From: Faecalicatena sp.
GTDB taxonomy: Bacteria > Bacillota > Clostridia > Lachnospirales > Lachnospiraceae
Assembly (NCBI GenBank): GCA_009774255.1
Contig: VSNK01000022.1
Location: forward strand, 1 to 34,828
Length of the DNA stretch: 34,828 nucleotides
Direction: 5' to 3'
Shown here in pieces: positions 1 to 6,839 of the stretch. Below the pieces are notes generated by a model, which was not told where the DNA came from, did no database searches, and was given only the letters and a program-made list of their open reading frames with translations. How positions within the stretch are numbered: position 1 is the first letter of the stretch; every line of letters starts with the position of its first letter. The translations under genes and the position numbers were made by a program.

Positions 1-18
1 GTATAATTCTCTGTACAA

Positions 19-71
19 TGGTAAAATAAAATCACCATTTATATTCGGAGAGAGCGGTGATTTGGTAAAAT
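19..71. promoter_or_regulatory. Repeats upstream of the fucose genes
   Basis: The 9-mer TGGTAAAAT occurs at 19-27 and again at 63-71. Between the copies lies an inverted repeat, AAATCACC (29-36) with GGTGATTT (56-63). A TATAAT hexamer at 2-7 could be a -10 box whose -35 box lies outside the window. The arrangement looks like a regulator binding region or a leader hairpin, but no regulator can be named. Confidence 0.3.
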
Positions 72-87
72 GACTGTGCAAATTGAC

Positions 88-130
88 TTGGCGAAACGCT
101 TTTTTCTTTTCTAAAATTGGGCGGAACGCC
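88..130 (+). promoter_or_regulatory. Putative promoter flanked by two similar operator-like palindromes
   Basis: A weak promoter reads TTGGCG (88-93), 18 bases, TAAAAT (112-117). It carries two related short palindromes, GCG-AAA-CGC (91-99) and GGCG-GAA-CGCC (120-130), whose centres are about 30 bp apart, close to three helical turns. One lies in the -35/spacer region and the other just past the -10 box, as expected of a repressor operator pair. This is inferred from position only. Confidence 0.35.
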
Positions 131-249
131 TATAAATCTAAAAAACAGACGCATCGGCGAAGGAGAGGAATGATGTCAGCCAAATTCGCAGCTTCCGATT
201 CCGAATAGTTACAAATATACCAAAATGACAGAAGGGAGGAGGTATAACA

Positions 250-1725
250 GTGAGTGAAAATAAAAAGCAGGTCCTGGCATTCGACTTTGGCGGCGGAAGC
301 GGCCGGGCCATCCTGGGAAGGCTGGAGGACAAAAAGATCCGCATGGAAGAGGTTCACCGCTTTTCCAACGACCCGGTGATGCTGAATGGGACTATGTACT
401 GGGATACACTGAGGCATCTTTTCGAGATCAAGCAGGGGATCGTGAAAGCCAGACAGAAGGGCGGCTTTGAAAGTATCGGGATCGATACATGGGGAGTAGA
501 TTTTGGTCTCATCGATGAGCACGGTGACCTGCTGGAAAGCGCGGTGCACAACCGGGACGGCAGGACGGTGGGGATGCAGGAGCAGGTTTTCAAGGCAATC
601 ACGAAGGAGGAGGTTTACAACCTGACTGGACTGCAGTTTGAAAACTTCAATACCATATTCCAGCTATATGCCCTGGTGCTAAAAAGGCCGTGGCTTCTGG
701 AAAAGGCGGACAAGCTGCTGCTCATGCCGGATCTGTTTAACTATTTCCTGACCGGGGAGAAGAAGGCGGAATACACCATGGCAGCCACCACGCAGCTTTT
801 GGACGCGGGAAAGAAGGAATGGTCCGACCGGATCCTGGAAGCACTACGGATTCCGAAGCGGATCTTCCCGGAGATTATCCCCAGCGGTACGGTAGTGGGA
901 ACCCTCAAACCGGACATCTGTGAGGAACTGGGAGCAGATCCGGTCAAAGTCATTGCCATTGCAGGGCATGACACCCAGAGTGCCGTCGTATCCGTGCCCA
1001 CCCAGGAGAAGGACTTTATTTTCATCAGCTGCGGTACATGGAGTCTCTTCGGGACAGAGCTTGAGGGGCCTGTGATCGGGGAAAAATCCATGGCATGTGA
1101 TGTAAGTAATGAAGGCGGCTACGGCAATACGACCACACTGCTGAAAAATATTATCGGCCTCTGGCTGGCACAGGAGAGCCGGCGCCAGTGGATCCGGGAG
1201 GGGAAGGAGTATTCCTTCGGAGAGCTGGAAGAGATGGCGCTCGCGGCAGAGCCGTTCCAGAGTTTCATCGACCCCGACGCGCCGGAATTTGTTCCGGCCG
1301 GCAATATTCCGGAGAGGATCCGGGAATTCTGCCGCAGGACAGGACAGGAGGTGCCGGAGACGGTGGGCGAGATCATGTGCTGTATCAACCAGAGCCTGGC
1401 TCTCAAATATCGCTATGCGCTGGAGCAGATTGAATCCTGCACCGGAAAGCATTATCCGGTCATCCATATGATCGGCGGCGGAATCCAGAGCAAGCTGCTC
1501 TGCCGGATGGCAGCAGGGGCAAGCGGCCGAAAGGTGATCGCAGGCCCGGTGGAAGCCACTGCGCTTGGCAATATCGCGGTACAGATGATGGCCATGGGCG
1601 AGATTAAGGATGTAAAGGAAGCAAGGCATATCATCGCAGAATCAGAAACGACATATGAATATCTGCCTCAGGATACTGAGAAATGGGATGCTGCATATAA
1701 AAAATTTAAAACATATATTCACTAA
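250..1725 (+). CDS. L-fuculokinase / rhamnulokinase-family sugar kinase
   Basis: Predicted FGGY-family ketose kinase that phosphorylates the ketose made by the isomerase encoded next. The sequence shows the N-terminal phosphate-binding motif FDFGGGSGRA (11-20), DTWGVDFG (79-86), the AGHDTQSA segment (238-245) with the likely catalytic aspartate D241, and a C-terminal GGGIQS nucleotide-site motif. Length, 491 residues, fits the family. By sequence style it resembles RhaB (rhamnulokinase), but its position directly before fucI and fucU argues for L-fuculose as substrate. The GTG start at 250 follows a strong GGGAGGAGG ribosome binding site. The stop is 25 bases before fucI, so the two are probably cotranscribed. 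Kinase family is secure; fuculose versus rhamnulose rests on context. Confidence 0.85.
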   Translation: MSENKKQVLAFDFGGGSGRAILGRLEDKKIRMEEVHRFSNDPVMLNGTMYWDTLRHLFEIKQGIVKARQKGGFESIGIDTWGVDFGLIDEHGDLLESAVHNRDGRTVGMQEQVFKAITKEEVYNLTGLQFENFNTIFQLYALVLKRPWLLEKADKLLLMPDLFNYFLTGEKKAEYTMAATTQLLDAGKKEWSDRILEALRIPKRIFPEIIPSGTVVGTLKPDICEELGADPVKVIAIAGHDTQSAVVSVPTQEKDFIFISCGTWSLFGTELEGPVIGEKSMACDVSNEGGYGNTTTLLKNIIGLWLAQESRRQWIREGKEYSFGELEEMALAAEPFQSFIDPDAPEFVPAGNIPERIREFCRRTGQEVPETVGEIMCCINQSLALKYRYALEQIESCTGKHYPVIHMIGGGIQSKLLCRMAAGASGRKVIAGPVEATALGNIAVQMMAMGEIKDVKEARHIIAESETTYEYLPQDTEKWDAAYKKFKTYIH

Positions 1726-1750
1726 AATTCATTAAAGGAGGAATGCTACT

Positions 1751-3556
1751 ATGGCAAAATCAAGACTCATTGGAGACTATCCGGTAATTGGGATCCGTCC
1801 TACCATCGACGGAAGAAGAGGGGCGCTCAAGGTTCGTGAATCTCTGGAAGACCAGACTATGAACATGGCAAAATCCGCTGCGAAACTGTTGGAAGACAAC
1901 CTGAAATATACCAACGGAGAACCTGTGAAGGTGATCATCGCGGATACGACCATCGGACGTGTGGCGGAAGCGGCTGCCTGCGCGGACAAGTTCAAAAAGG
2001 CAGGGGTAGATATCACCCTGACCGTGACTCCCTGCTGGTGCTACGGGGCAGAGACCATGGATATGGATCCAATGACGATCAAGGCGGTATGGGGCTTCAA
2101 CGGAACAGAGAGACCGGGCGCGGTGTATCTGGCCTCCGTACTGGCTACCCATGCGCAGAAGGGCCTGCCGGCATTCGGTATCTACGGACATGATGTGTGC
2201 GAAGCGGACGACACGGAGATTCCGGAAGACGTAAAAGAGAAGCTGCTGAGATTCGGACGTGCCGCGGTGGCTGCTGCAACCATGAGAGGAAAATCCTATC
2301 TGCAGATCGGTTCCATCTGTATGGGAATCGGCGGCTCCATTATTGATCCCGCGTTTATCGAAGAATACCTTGGCATGCGTGTGGAATCCGTAGACGAGGT
2401 AGAGATCATCCGCCGCATGACGGAAGGCATCTATGATGAGGCTGAGTATCAGAAGGCGCTTGCGTGGACGAAGGAAAAATGCATCGAAGGCTTTGACAAG
2501 AATCCGGAAGAGCTGCAGAAGAGCCGTGAGGCAAAGGATTCTGACTGGGAATTCGTTGTAAAGATGATGTGCATCATCAAAGACCTGATGAACGGAAACG
2601 ACAATCTGCCGGACGGCTGCGAGGAAGAAAAGGTCGGACACAATGCCATCGCGGCAGGCTTCCAGGGACAGAGACAGTGGACAGACTTCTATCCCAACTG
2701 TGATTATCCGGAAGCAATGCTCAATACCTCCTTTGACTGGAACGGCGCAAGAGAGCCTTATATCCTGGCAACCGAGAACGATGTGCTCAACAGCCTTGGG
2801 ATGCTGTTCAACAAGCTGCTCACCAATTCTCCGCAGATCTTTGCAGACGTGCGTACATACTGGAGCCCGGAGGCGGTGAAGAAAGCGGCAGGCGGCTATG
2901 AGCTGGAAGGAAAGGCGAAGGAAGCAGGCGGATTCATCCATCTGATCAACTCCGGCGCGGCTTGTCTGGATGCCAACGGACAGGCAAAGGACGCGGACGG
3001 AAACGGTGTGATGAAGCCATGGTATGATGTGACAGAGGCAGACCAGGAAGCCATCATGAAGGCAACCACCTGGAACTATGCGGACCTTGGATACTTCCGC
3101 GGCGGCGGCTATTCCTCCAGATTTGTGACAGAAGCAGAGATGCCGGTTACCATGATCCGTCTGAACCTGGTGAAGAACTTAGGGCCGATGCTGCAGATCG
3201 CAGAAGGCTGGACCGTACATCTTCCGGATGAAGTGACCGACGTGCTCTGGAAGAGAACCGACTATACATGGCCGTGTACCTGGTTCGCACCGAGAACCAC
3301 CGGAGAAGGCGCATTTGCTACGGCATATGATGTAATGAACAACTGGGGCGCGAACCACGGCGCGATCAGCTACGGACATATAGGCGCGGATCTGATTACA
3401 TTCTGCTCTATGCTGAGAATTCCGGTTGCGATGCACAACGTACCGGAGGAGAAGATCTTCCGTCCGGCAGCATGGAACGCATTCGGTATGGACAAAGAAG
3501 GCGCGGACTACAGAGCATGCCAGGCTTACGGACCGATGTATAAGACAATCAAATGA
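1751..3556 (+). CDS. fucI: L-fucose isomerase
   Basis: Converts L-fucose to L-fuculose in the cytoplasm, the first committed step of fucose catabolism; the enzyme may also accept D-arabinose. At 601 residues it matches the roughly 590-residue FucI family, and it begins with the recognisable segments IGIRPTIDGRR and VRESLEDQTM. Family enzymes are Mn-dependent, with acidic and histidine metal ligands in the C-terminal half. The ATG start follows AAAGGAGGAATG with good spacing. A strong hairpin separates it from fucU. No fuculose-1-phosphate aldolase is in the window, so the pathway must be completed elsewhere. Confidence 0.95.
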   Translation: MAKSRLIGDYPVIGIRPTIDGRRGALKVRESLEDQTMNMAKSAAKLLEDNLKYTNGEPVKVIIADTTIGRVAEAAACADKFKKAGVDITLTVTPCWCYGAETMDMDPMTIKAVWGFNGTERPGAVYLASVLATHAQKGLPAFGIYGHDVCEADDTEIPEDVKEKLLRFGRAAVAAATMRGKSYLQIGSICMGIGGSIIDPAFIEEYLGMRVESVDEVEIIRRMTEGIYDEAEYQKALAWTKEKCIEGFDKNPEELQKSREAKDSDWEFVVKMMCIIKDLMNGNDNLPDGCEEEKVGHNAIAAGFQGQRQWTDFYPNCDYPEAMLNTSFDWNGAREPYILATENDVLNSLGMLFNKLLTNSPQIFADVRTYWSPEAVKKAAGGYELEGKAKEAGGFIHLINSGAACLDANGQAKDADGNGVMKPWYDVTEADQEAIMKATTWNYADLGYFRGGGYSSRFVTEAEMPVTMIRLNLVKNLGPMLQIAEGWTVHLPDEVTDVLWKRTDYTWPCTWFAPRTTGEGAFATAYDVMNNWGANHGAISYGHIGADLITFCSMLRIPVAMHNVPEEKIFRPAAWNAFGMDKEGADYRACQAYGPMYKTIK

Positions 3557-3582
3557 TAAAAACGTAAAAATATTTTTTGGCG

Positions 3583-3619
3583 GCGGCATTCCGAGATTGC
3601 TCTGTGAGCGGGATGCCGC
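3583..3619 (+). promoter_or_regulatory. Stable hairpin between fucI and fucU
   Basis: GCGGCATTCC (3583-3592) pairs with GGGATGCCGC (3610-3619), 10 bp with one G-T pair. No T tract follows, so it is not a typical intrinsic terminator. It may protect the 3' end of fucI mRNA or tune expression of fucU relative to fucI. Confidence 0.45.
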
Positions 3620-3661
3620 TGTGACAATATCAATAAAAAATGGTTATGGAGGACATAGAAT

Positions 3662-4102
3662 ATGTTAAAAGGAATTCCAAAAATTTTATCTCCGGAATTG
3701 TTGATGGTGCTCTGCGAGATGGGACACAGCGACCGCCTGGTAATCTCTGACGGGAACTTTCCTGCAGAATCCATGGGAAAGGACGCCATTGTGATCCGCT
3801 GTGACGGCCACGGCGTACCGGAGCTCTTGGACGCGATCCTGCAGGTATTCCCGCTGGATACCTATGTGGAGAAGCCGGTGAACCTGATGGAAGTGATGCC
3901 GGGAGACAATGTAGAGACTCCGATCTGGGATACCTACAAGGAGATCATTGCAAAATACGATTCCCGCGGCGCGGACTGTGTCGGCAATATTGAACGGTTC
4001 GCATTCTATGATGAAGCAAAGACCGCATATGCCATTATCGCGACAGGAGAGTCAGCGCTGTATGCGAATGTAATGCTGCAGAAAGGCGTCGTTACAGATT
4101 AA
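3662..4102 (+). CDS. fucU: L-fucose mutarotase (RbsD/FucU family)
   Basis: Interconverts the alpha and beta anomers of L-fucose so that the isomerase receives its preferred form. The protein is 146 residues, close to the usual 140-150. It opens with the family signature MLKGIPKILSPELL and carries MGHSDRLVISDGNFP, which holds the conserved histidine and aspartate. FucU proteins form ring-shaped oligomers. The ATG follows a GGAGGA motif. It lies 105 bases after fucI and is the last fucose gene here. I see no intrinsic terminator after it. Confidence 0.93.
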   Translation: MLKGIPKILSPELLMVLCEMGHSDRLVISDGNFPAESMGKDAIVIRCDGHGVPELLDAILQVFPLDTYVEKPVNLMEVMPGDNVETPIWDTYKEIIAKYDSRGADCVGNIERFAFYDEAKTAYAIIATGESALYANVMLQKGVVTD

Positions 4103-4172
4103 GATCCCGAACCTTTTGGCAGCCTTATGCATAGGATAGAAGTAAGTGGAAATACGTTGTCAGGAGACGGGT

Positions 4173-4427
4173 ATGCGGCTGTGTGAACTCCGGGAGAAAG
4201 AAGTAATCAATAGTTGTGACTGCAAAAGGCTGGGTTGTGTGGTAGATATTGAATTTGACTGCGGCAGTGGGCAGATTGAGGCGCTGATCGTACCTGGACC
4301 GGGGAAGATTTGCGGTTTTTTGGGGACGGACAGTGAATATGTGATTCCATTTCATTGTGTGAAACGGATCGGGCCGGATATTATCCTTGTTGAGATTCGG
4401 GAAGAGAAATTTTTGAAAAAATTATGA
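4173..4427 (+). CDS. YlmC/YmxH family sporulation protein (PRC-barrel-like)
   Basis: Small 84-residue protein that starts MRLCELREKEVINSCDCKRLG, minus its last residue the hallmark of the YlmC/YmxH group of endospore-forming Firmicutes, and contains a PRC-barrel-like core (VDIEFDCGSGQIEALIVPG). The molecular role is unknown; some family members are induced during sporulation. I chose the ATG at 4173 because AGGAG lies six bases upstream. An in-frame GTG at 4146 would add nine residues without a good ribosome binding site and would exceed the usual length. It is followed by nrdR with a 155-base gap. Confidence 0.8.
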   Translation: MRLCELREKEVINSCDCKRLGCVVDIEFDCGSGQIEALIVPGPGKICGFLGTDSEYVIPFHCVKRIGPDIILVEIREEKFLKKL

Positions 4428-4582
4428 TGCAAAGCAGAGCCGGATTGTGTATAATTAAGGTATATTGTTCCTCGTATAAAGTTTTAGGCGCTTAACAACA
4501 AAATCTTGCGCATTTTGGCAAAATTTTGGTTCCGGCTTGTCCGGGTTAGGTACCATAGCAGAAAAGAAAGGCGGATGATACA

Positions 4583-5032
4583 ATGAAATGCCCTTATTGC
4601 GGAAATTCGGACACACGAGTTATTGATTCCCGGCCGGCAGAGGAGAATAATTCAATTCGCCGCCGCCGATGTTGTGATGAGTGCGGAAAGCGATTTACAA
4701 CGTATGAGAAGATTGAGACGATCCCGCTGATTGTGATAAAAAAGGATGATAACCGGGAACAGTATGAGCGTGCTAAAATCGAGAATGGGGTGTTAAGCGC
4801 CTGCTATAAGCGGCCGGTGCCGGCAGATGCCATCAAGGCCGCTGTGGATGAGATCGAACTGCAGATCATAAATCGAGAGGAGAAGGAGATCCCGAGCAGC
4901 CTCATCGGTGAGATCGTCATGGAGCGTCTCAAAACTCTGGATCCGGTGGCATACGTCCGATTCGCGTCTGTATACCGTCAGTTCAAGGATGTCAATACAT
5001 TTATGGAAGAACTGAAAATGTTCCTGGAATAA
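4583..5032 (+). CDS. nrdR: Transcriptional repressor NrdR
   Basis: Nucleotide-sensing repressor of ribonucleotide reductase genes. The protein is 149 residues, the standard length. It has an N-terminal zinc ribbon (C3, C6, then C31, C34 in CDECGKRFTTYE) followed by an ATP-cone domain from about residue 49, beginning PLIVIKKDDNREQYERAKI. It has its own GAAAGGCGGATGA ribosome binding region. The upstream gap contains a TATAAT at 4450-4455 that may be its -10 box. Its stop codon abuts a fragment of a repeat found twice more in the window (5030-5060). Confidence 0.95.
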   Translation: MKCPYCGNSDTRVIDSRPAEENNSIRRRRCCDECGKRFTTYEKIETIPLIVIKKDDNREQYERAKIENGVLSACYKRPVPADAIKAAVDEIELQIINREEKEIPSSLIGEIVMERLKTLDPVAYVRFASVYRQFKDVNTFMEELKMFLE

Positions 5033-5060
5033 GATGTGTCAGTTATTTCCCTACAACTCC
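5030..5060. repeat. Terminal remnant of the 158-bp palindromic element
   Basis: The sequence from AAGATGTGTCAGTTATTT to CTACAACTCC matches one outer arm of the palindrome at 18569-18726, read in reverse complement, with two mismatches in about 30 bases. The other arm is absent. The fragment begins within the nrdR stop codon. It looks like a decayed or partly deleted insertion. Confidence 0.6.
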
Positions 5061-5079
5061 TTAAGGAAAAGGCATGAAA

Positions 5080-5126
5080 AATCCCCGGGAATATCCTGTC
5101 TGCTGACAGGACCTCCCCGGGGGATT
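5080..5126. terminator. Bidirectional terminator between nrdR and the carD-like gene
   Basis: AATCCCCGGG is followed by a nested CCTGTC-TGCT-GACAGG hairpin and then CCCGGGGGATT. The stem lies between convergent genes, three bases from the carD-like stop codon. Reading minus-strand transcripts, it is followed by TTTTTC, the better U tract; the plus side is A/T rich but not a clean T run. Confidence 0.75.
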
Positions 5127-5127
5127 A

Positions 5128-5625
5128 TTATGCTTCTTTTTTTCTCTGCTCATGGATAAAGCCTTCGACTTTACTTTCCGGGATGCCGAGGGCATATGAG
5201 AATTCACTGTAAAGTGCATGCTCCAAAAGCTGCTGGTACTTCTTGTCCATGCTTGTAACACCGCCGCGATGCTCCGTACGCTTATAAAGGGTCTTCAGCA
5301 CCCGAATCCAGTTCTCCGGCACATACCCGGAGATACAGTTTTTGTATTCCTGCTCTCGGGTCTTTTCACTCTGTACCCACAGGACCTCGATATCATCCAT
5401 CCGTTTGATCAGTCCAAGAACCGCTTCCCTCTCGATGGGCTTACGGATATTGGTATCATCATCAATAGGGACATACGCCCGATCCTTTGCATTCGCCACT
5501 GACTGTAAGGTATAATACTTCTTCTTCCTGTCCGCAAACGTAAAATCCAATGTTCCCACTTCTTCAATCCGATATACACCCTTGCACTTATAAACTACCG
5601 CATCACCTTGATTATGCATACACAT
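5128..5625 (-). CDS. CarD-like transcriptional regulator
   Basis: A 165-residue protein of the CarD/CdnL/TRCF-RID family, whose members bind the RNA polymerase beta subunit and stabilise open promoter complexes. The N-terminal RID-like domain (about 1-70) shows the signature MHNQGDAVVYKCKGVYRIEEV and a KYYTLQ strand. The helical C-terminal part contains W-rich and ENWIRVLKTLYKRT segments typical of the family. Start: the ATG lies just downstream of a GGAAGGAGGA motif. It is transcribed away from purO, with a long leader of about 155 nt. Its targets in this organism are not predictable from sequence. Confidence 0.8.
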   Translation of the reverse strand: MCMHNQGDAVVYKCKGVYRIEEVGTLDFTFADRKKKYYTLQSVANAKDRAYVPIDDDTNIRKPIEREAVLGLIKRMDDIEVLWVQSEKTREQEYKNCISGYVPENWIRVLKTLYKRTEHRGGVTSMDKKYQQLLEHALYSEFSYALGIPESKVEGFIHEQRKKEA

Positions 5626-5787
5626 CCTCCTTCCTCAATTAAATCAGAAAAATCCCTTTTTTACTACAATGACATTGGATCTTCGTGCTCCTAAAACGGT
5701 TAACGTTAATGTATTGGCCGGATGCTGTGCAGCGAGTGCACGACATCGTGTAAACAGTAACCGGTTAACAGCCTTTTACTACTCTTT

Positions 5788-5796
5788 ATTGTAGCA
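5788..5796 (-). promoter_or_regulatory. Extended -10 promoter of the carD-like gene
   Basis: On the minus strand TGCTACAAT forms an extended -10 element (TGn plus TACAAT). No convincing -35 box sits 17 bases upstream, which is acceptable for an extended -10 promoter. It would start transcription near 5781, leaving a leader of about 155 nt with hairpin potential. Confidence 0.45.
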
Positions 5797-5923
5797 CTTT
5801 TTTTGACCGGATGTAAGGAGATTTTTTTAAGAAGAAGTTAATTTTGTGAACTTTTTTTACTTATCCTGGTACTTTTTTAAGAAAATTGACCATTTTTCAT
5901 ATAAACACAAATAAAAGTTTTTA

Positions 5924-5952
5924 TTGAACTTGCAGGACATCACAGGTATAAT
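5924..5952 (+). promoter_or_regulatory. SigA-type promoter of the IMP cyclohydrolase gene
   Basis: TTGAAC (5924-5929), 17 bases, TATAAT (5947-5952). A duplicate -10 box, TATAAT at 5993-5998, lies beyond the inserted hairpin and has CTGACC (5970-5975) exactly 17 bases upstream, so a second start site is possible. Confidence 0.7.
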
Positions 5953-6000
5953 GGTTACAGTTCACGGCACTGACCGGCCGCGAACCGTAACGTATAATGG
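5946..6000. mobile_element. Short MITE-like hairpin with 9-bp target duplication
   Basis: A 37-bp imperfect palindrome (5955-5991) begins TTACAGTTCACGG and ends CCGCGAACCGTAAC. It is flanked by perfect 9-bp direct repeats GTATAATGG (5946-5954 and 5992-6000). The termini and repeat length match the larger element at 17320-17462. The duplicated 9-mer contains the -10 box, so insertion left two -10 copies and placed a hairpin at the 5' end of the transcript. Confidence 0.65.
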
Positions 6001-6030
6001 ACATATTTTCGAAGAGAGGAGAGGCATCTT

Positions 6031-6744
6031 ATGAACATGTTATCCATTGAGCAGGAATTAAAGAACAATTCTTATCCGGGAAGAGGGATCATCCTTGGGA
6101 AAAGCGCGGACGGGGAGAGCGCGGCGGCAGCATATTTTATTATGGGGCGCAGCGTGAACAGCAGGAACCGCATCTTCGTGGAAGACGGGGAAGGGATCCG
6201 GACGCAGGCTTTTGATCCGGCGAAGCTGACGGATCCGAGCCTGGTGATCTACGCGCCGGTGCGTGTACTCGGCAACAAAACCATTGTGACCAACGGAGAT
6301 CAGACAGATACGATCTATGAAGGCATGGACCGGCAGATGACATTTGAACAGTCTTTGCGTTCCAGGGAATTTGAGCCGGATGCTCCCAACTATACGCCCC
6401 GTATTTCCGGGATCATGCATGTGGAAAGCGGGAACTATAATTATGCCATGTCTATATTAAAAAGCAGCAACGGCAATCCGGAGAGCTGCAGCCGATATAC
6501 ATTTGCCTATGAGAACCCGGCGGCAGGAGAGGGACACTTTATACATACTTATATGCATGACGGTGATCCGCTGCCCAGCTTTGAAGGGGAACCGAAGCTG
6601 ATCTCTATTCCGGATGACATGGAAGCCTTTACGGAGCTTCTCTGGAACAGTCTGAATGGAGACAATAAGGTCTCTCTCTTTGTGAGATATATCAATATTA
6701 AAAGCGGAAAATACAAAACCAGGATTGTGAATAAGAATCAATAA
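6031..6744 (+). CDS. IMP cyclohydrolase (stand-alone, PurO-like family)
   Basis: Closes FAICAR to IMP, the last step of de novo purine synthesis. The 237-residue protein matches the IMP_cyclohyd family first described in archaea (PurO), not the N-terminal domain of bacterial PurH. Recognisable segments are NSYPGRGIILGKS, the MGRSVNSRNRIF motif, IYAPVRV and PRISGIM. It sits directly before the AICAR transformylase gene, the partner missing from a normal bifunctional PurH. The ATG at 6031 follows AGAGGAGAGG. Expression is probably driven by the promoter at 5924-5952. Confidence 0.88.
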   Translation: MNMLSIEQELKNNSYPGRGIILGKSADGESAAAAYFIMGRSVNSRNRIFVEDGEGIRTQAFDPAKLTDPSLVIYAPVRVLGNKTIVTNGDQTDTIYEGMDRQMTFEQSLRSREFEPDAPNYTPRISGIMHVESGNYNYAMSILKSSNGNPESCSRYTFAYENPAAGEGHFIHTYMHDGDPLPSFEGEPKLISIPDDMEAFTELLWNSLNGDNKVSLFVRYINIKSGKYKTRIVNKNQ

Positions 6745-6839
6745 AGAGATGAAAAACGCGGGCAGAATAGAATAAAGTCCGGAAACAATCATCAATCAGA
6801 AGCGGAATGAGAAAAAATGAAAGGCAGGAGCTGTGACAG

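Larger units (their letters stand above)
5626..6030. other. 405-bp divergent intergenic region
   Basis: I see no gene here. It holds the carD-like promoter and a structured leader, including GTGCA-GCGAG-TGCAC and two GGTTAAC motifs (around 5698-5704 and 5763-5769). The remainder is an A/T-rich stretch around 5810-5925, the IMP cyclohydrolase promoter at 5924-5952, and a small inserted hairpin element at 5955-5991. Confidence 0.6.

Noticed and set aside
83..88. TTGACT as -35 box of the fucose promoter
   Set aside because: The nearest -10-like hexamer, TAAAAT at 112, would need a 23-base spacer, so TTGGCG at 88-93 is the better candidate.
844..1629. Minus-strand frame of 261 codons inside the sugar kinase gene
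   Set aside because: Shadow of the kinase; no family features.
1760..2941. Long minus-strand open frame of 393 codons inside fucI
   Set aside because: It is antisense to a well-recognised FucI, its translation resembles no protein family I know, and the length reflects the codon bias of the sense gene.
5955..5991. Purine riboswitch in the IMP cyclohydrolase leader
   Set aside because: The leader has a simple hairpin with transposon-like flanks and no three-way junction or conserved purine aptamer core.
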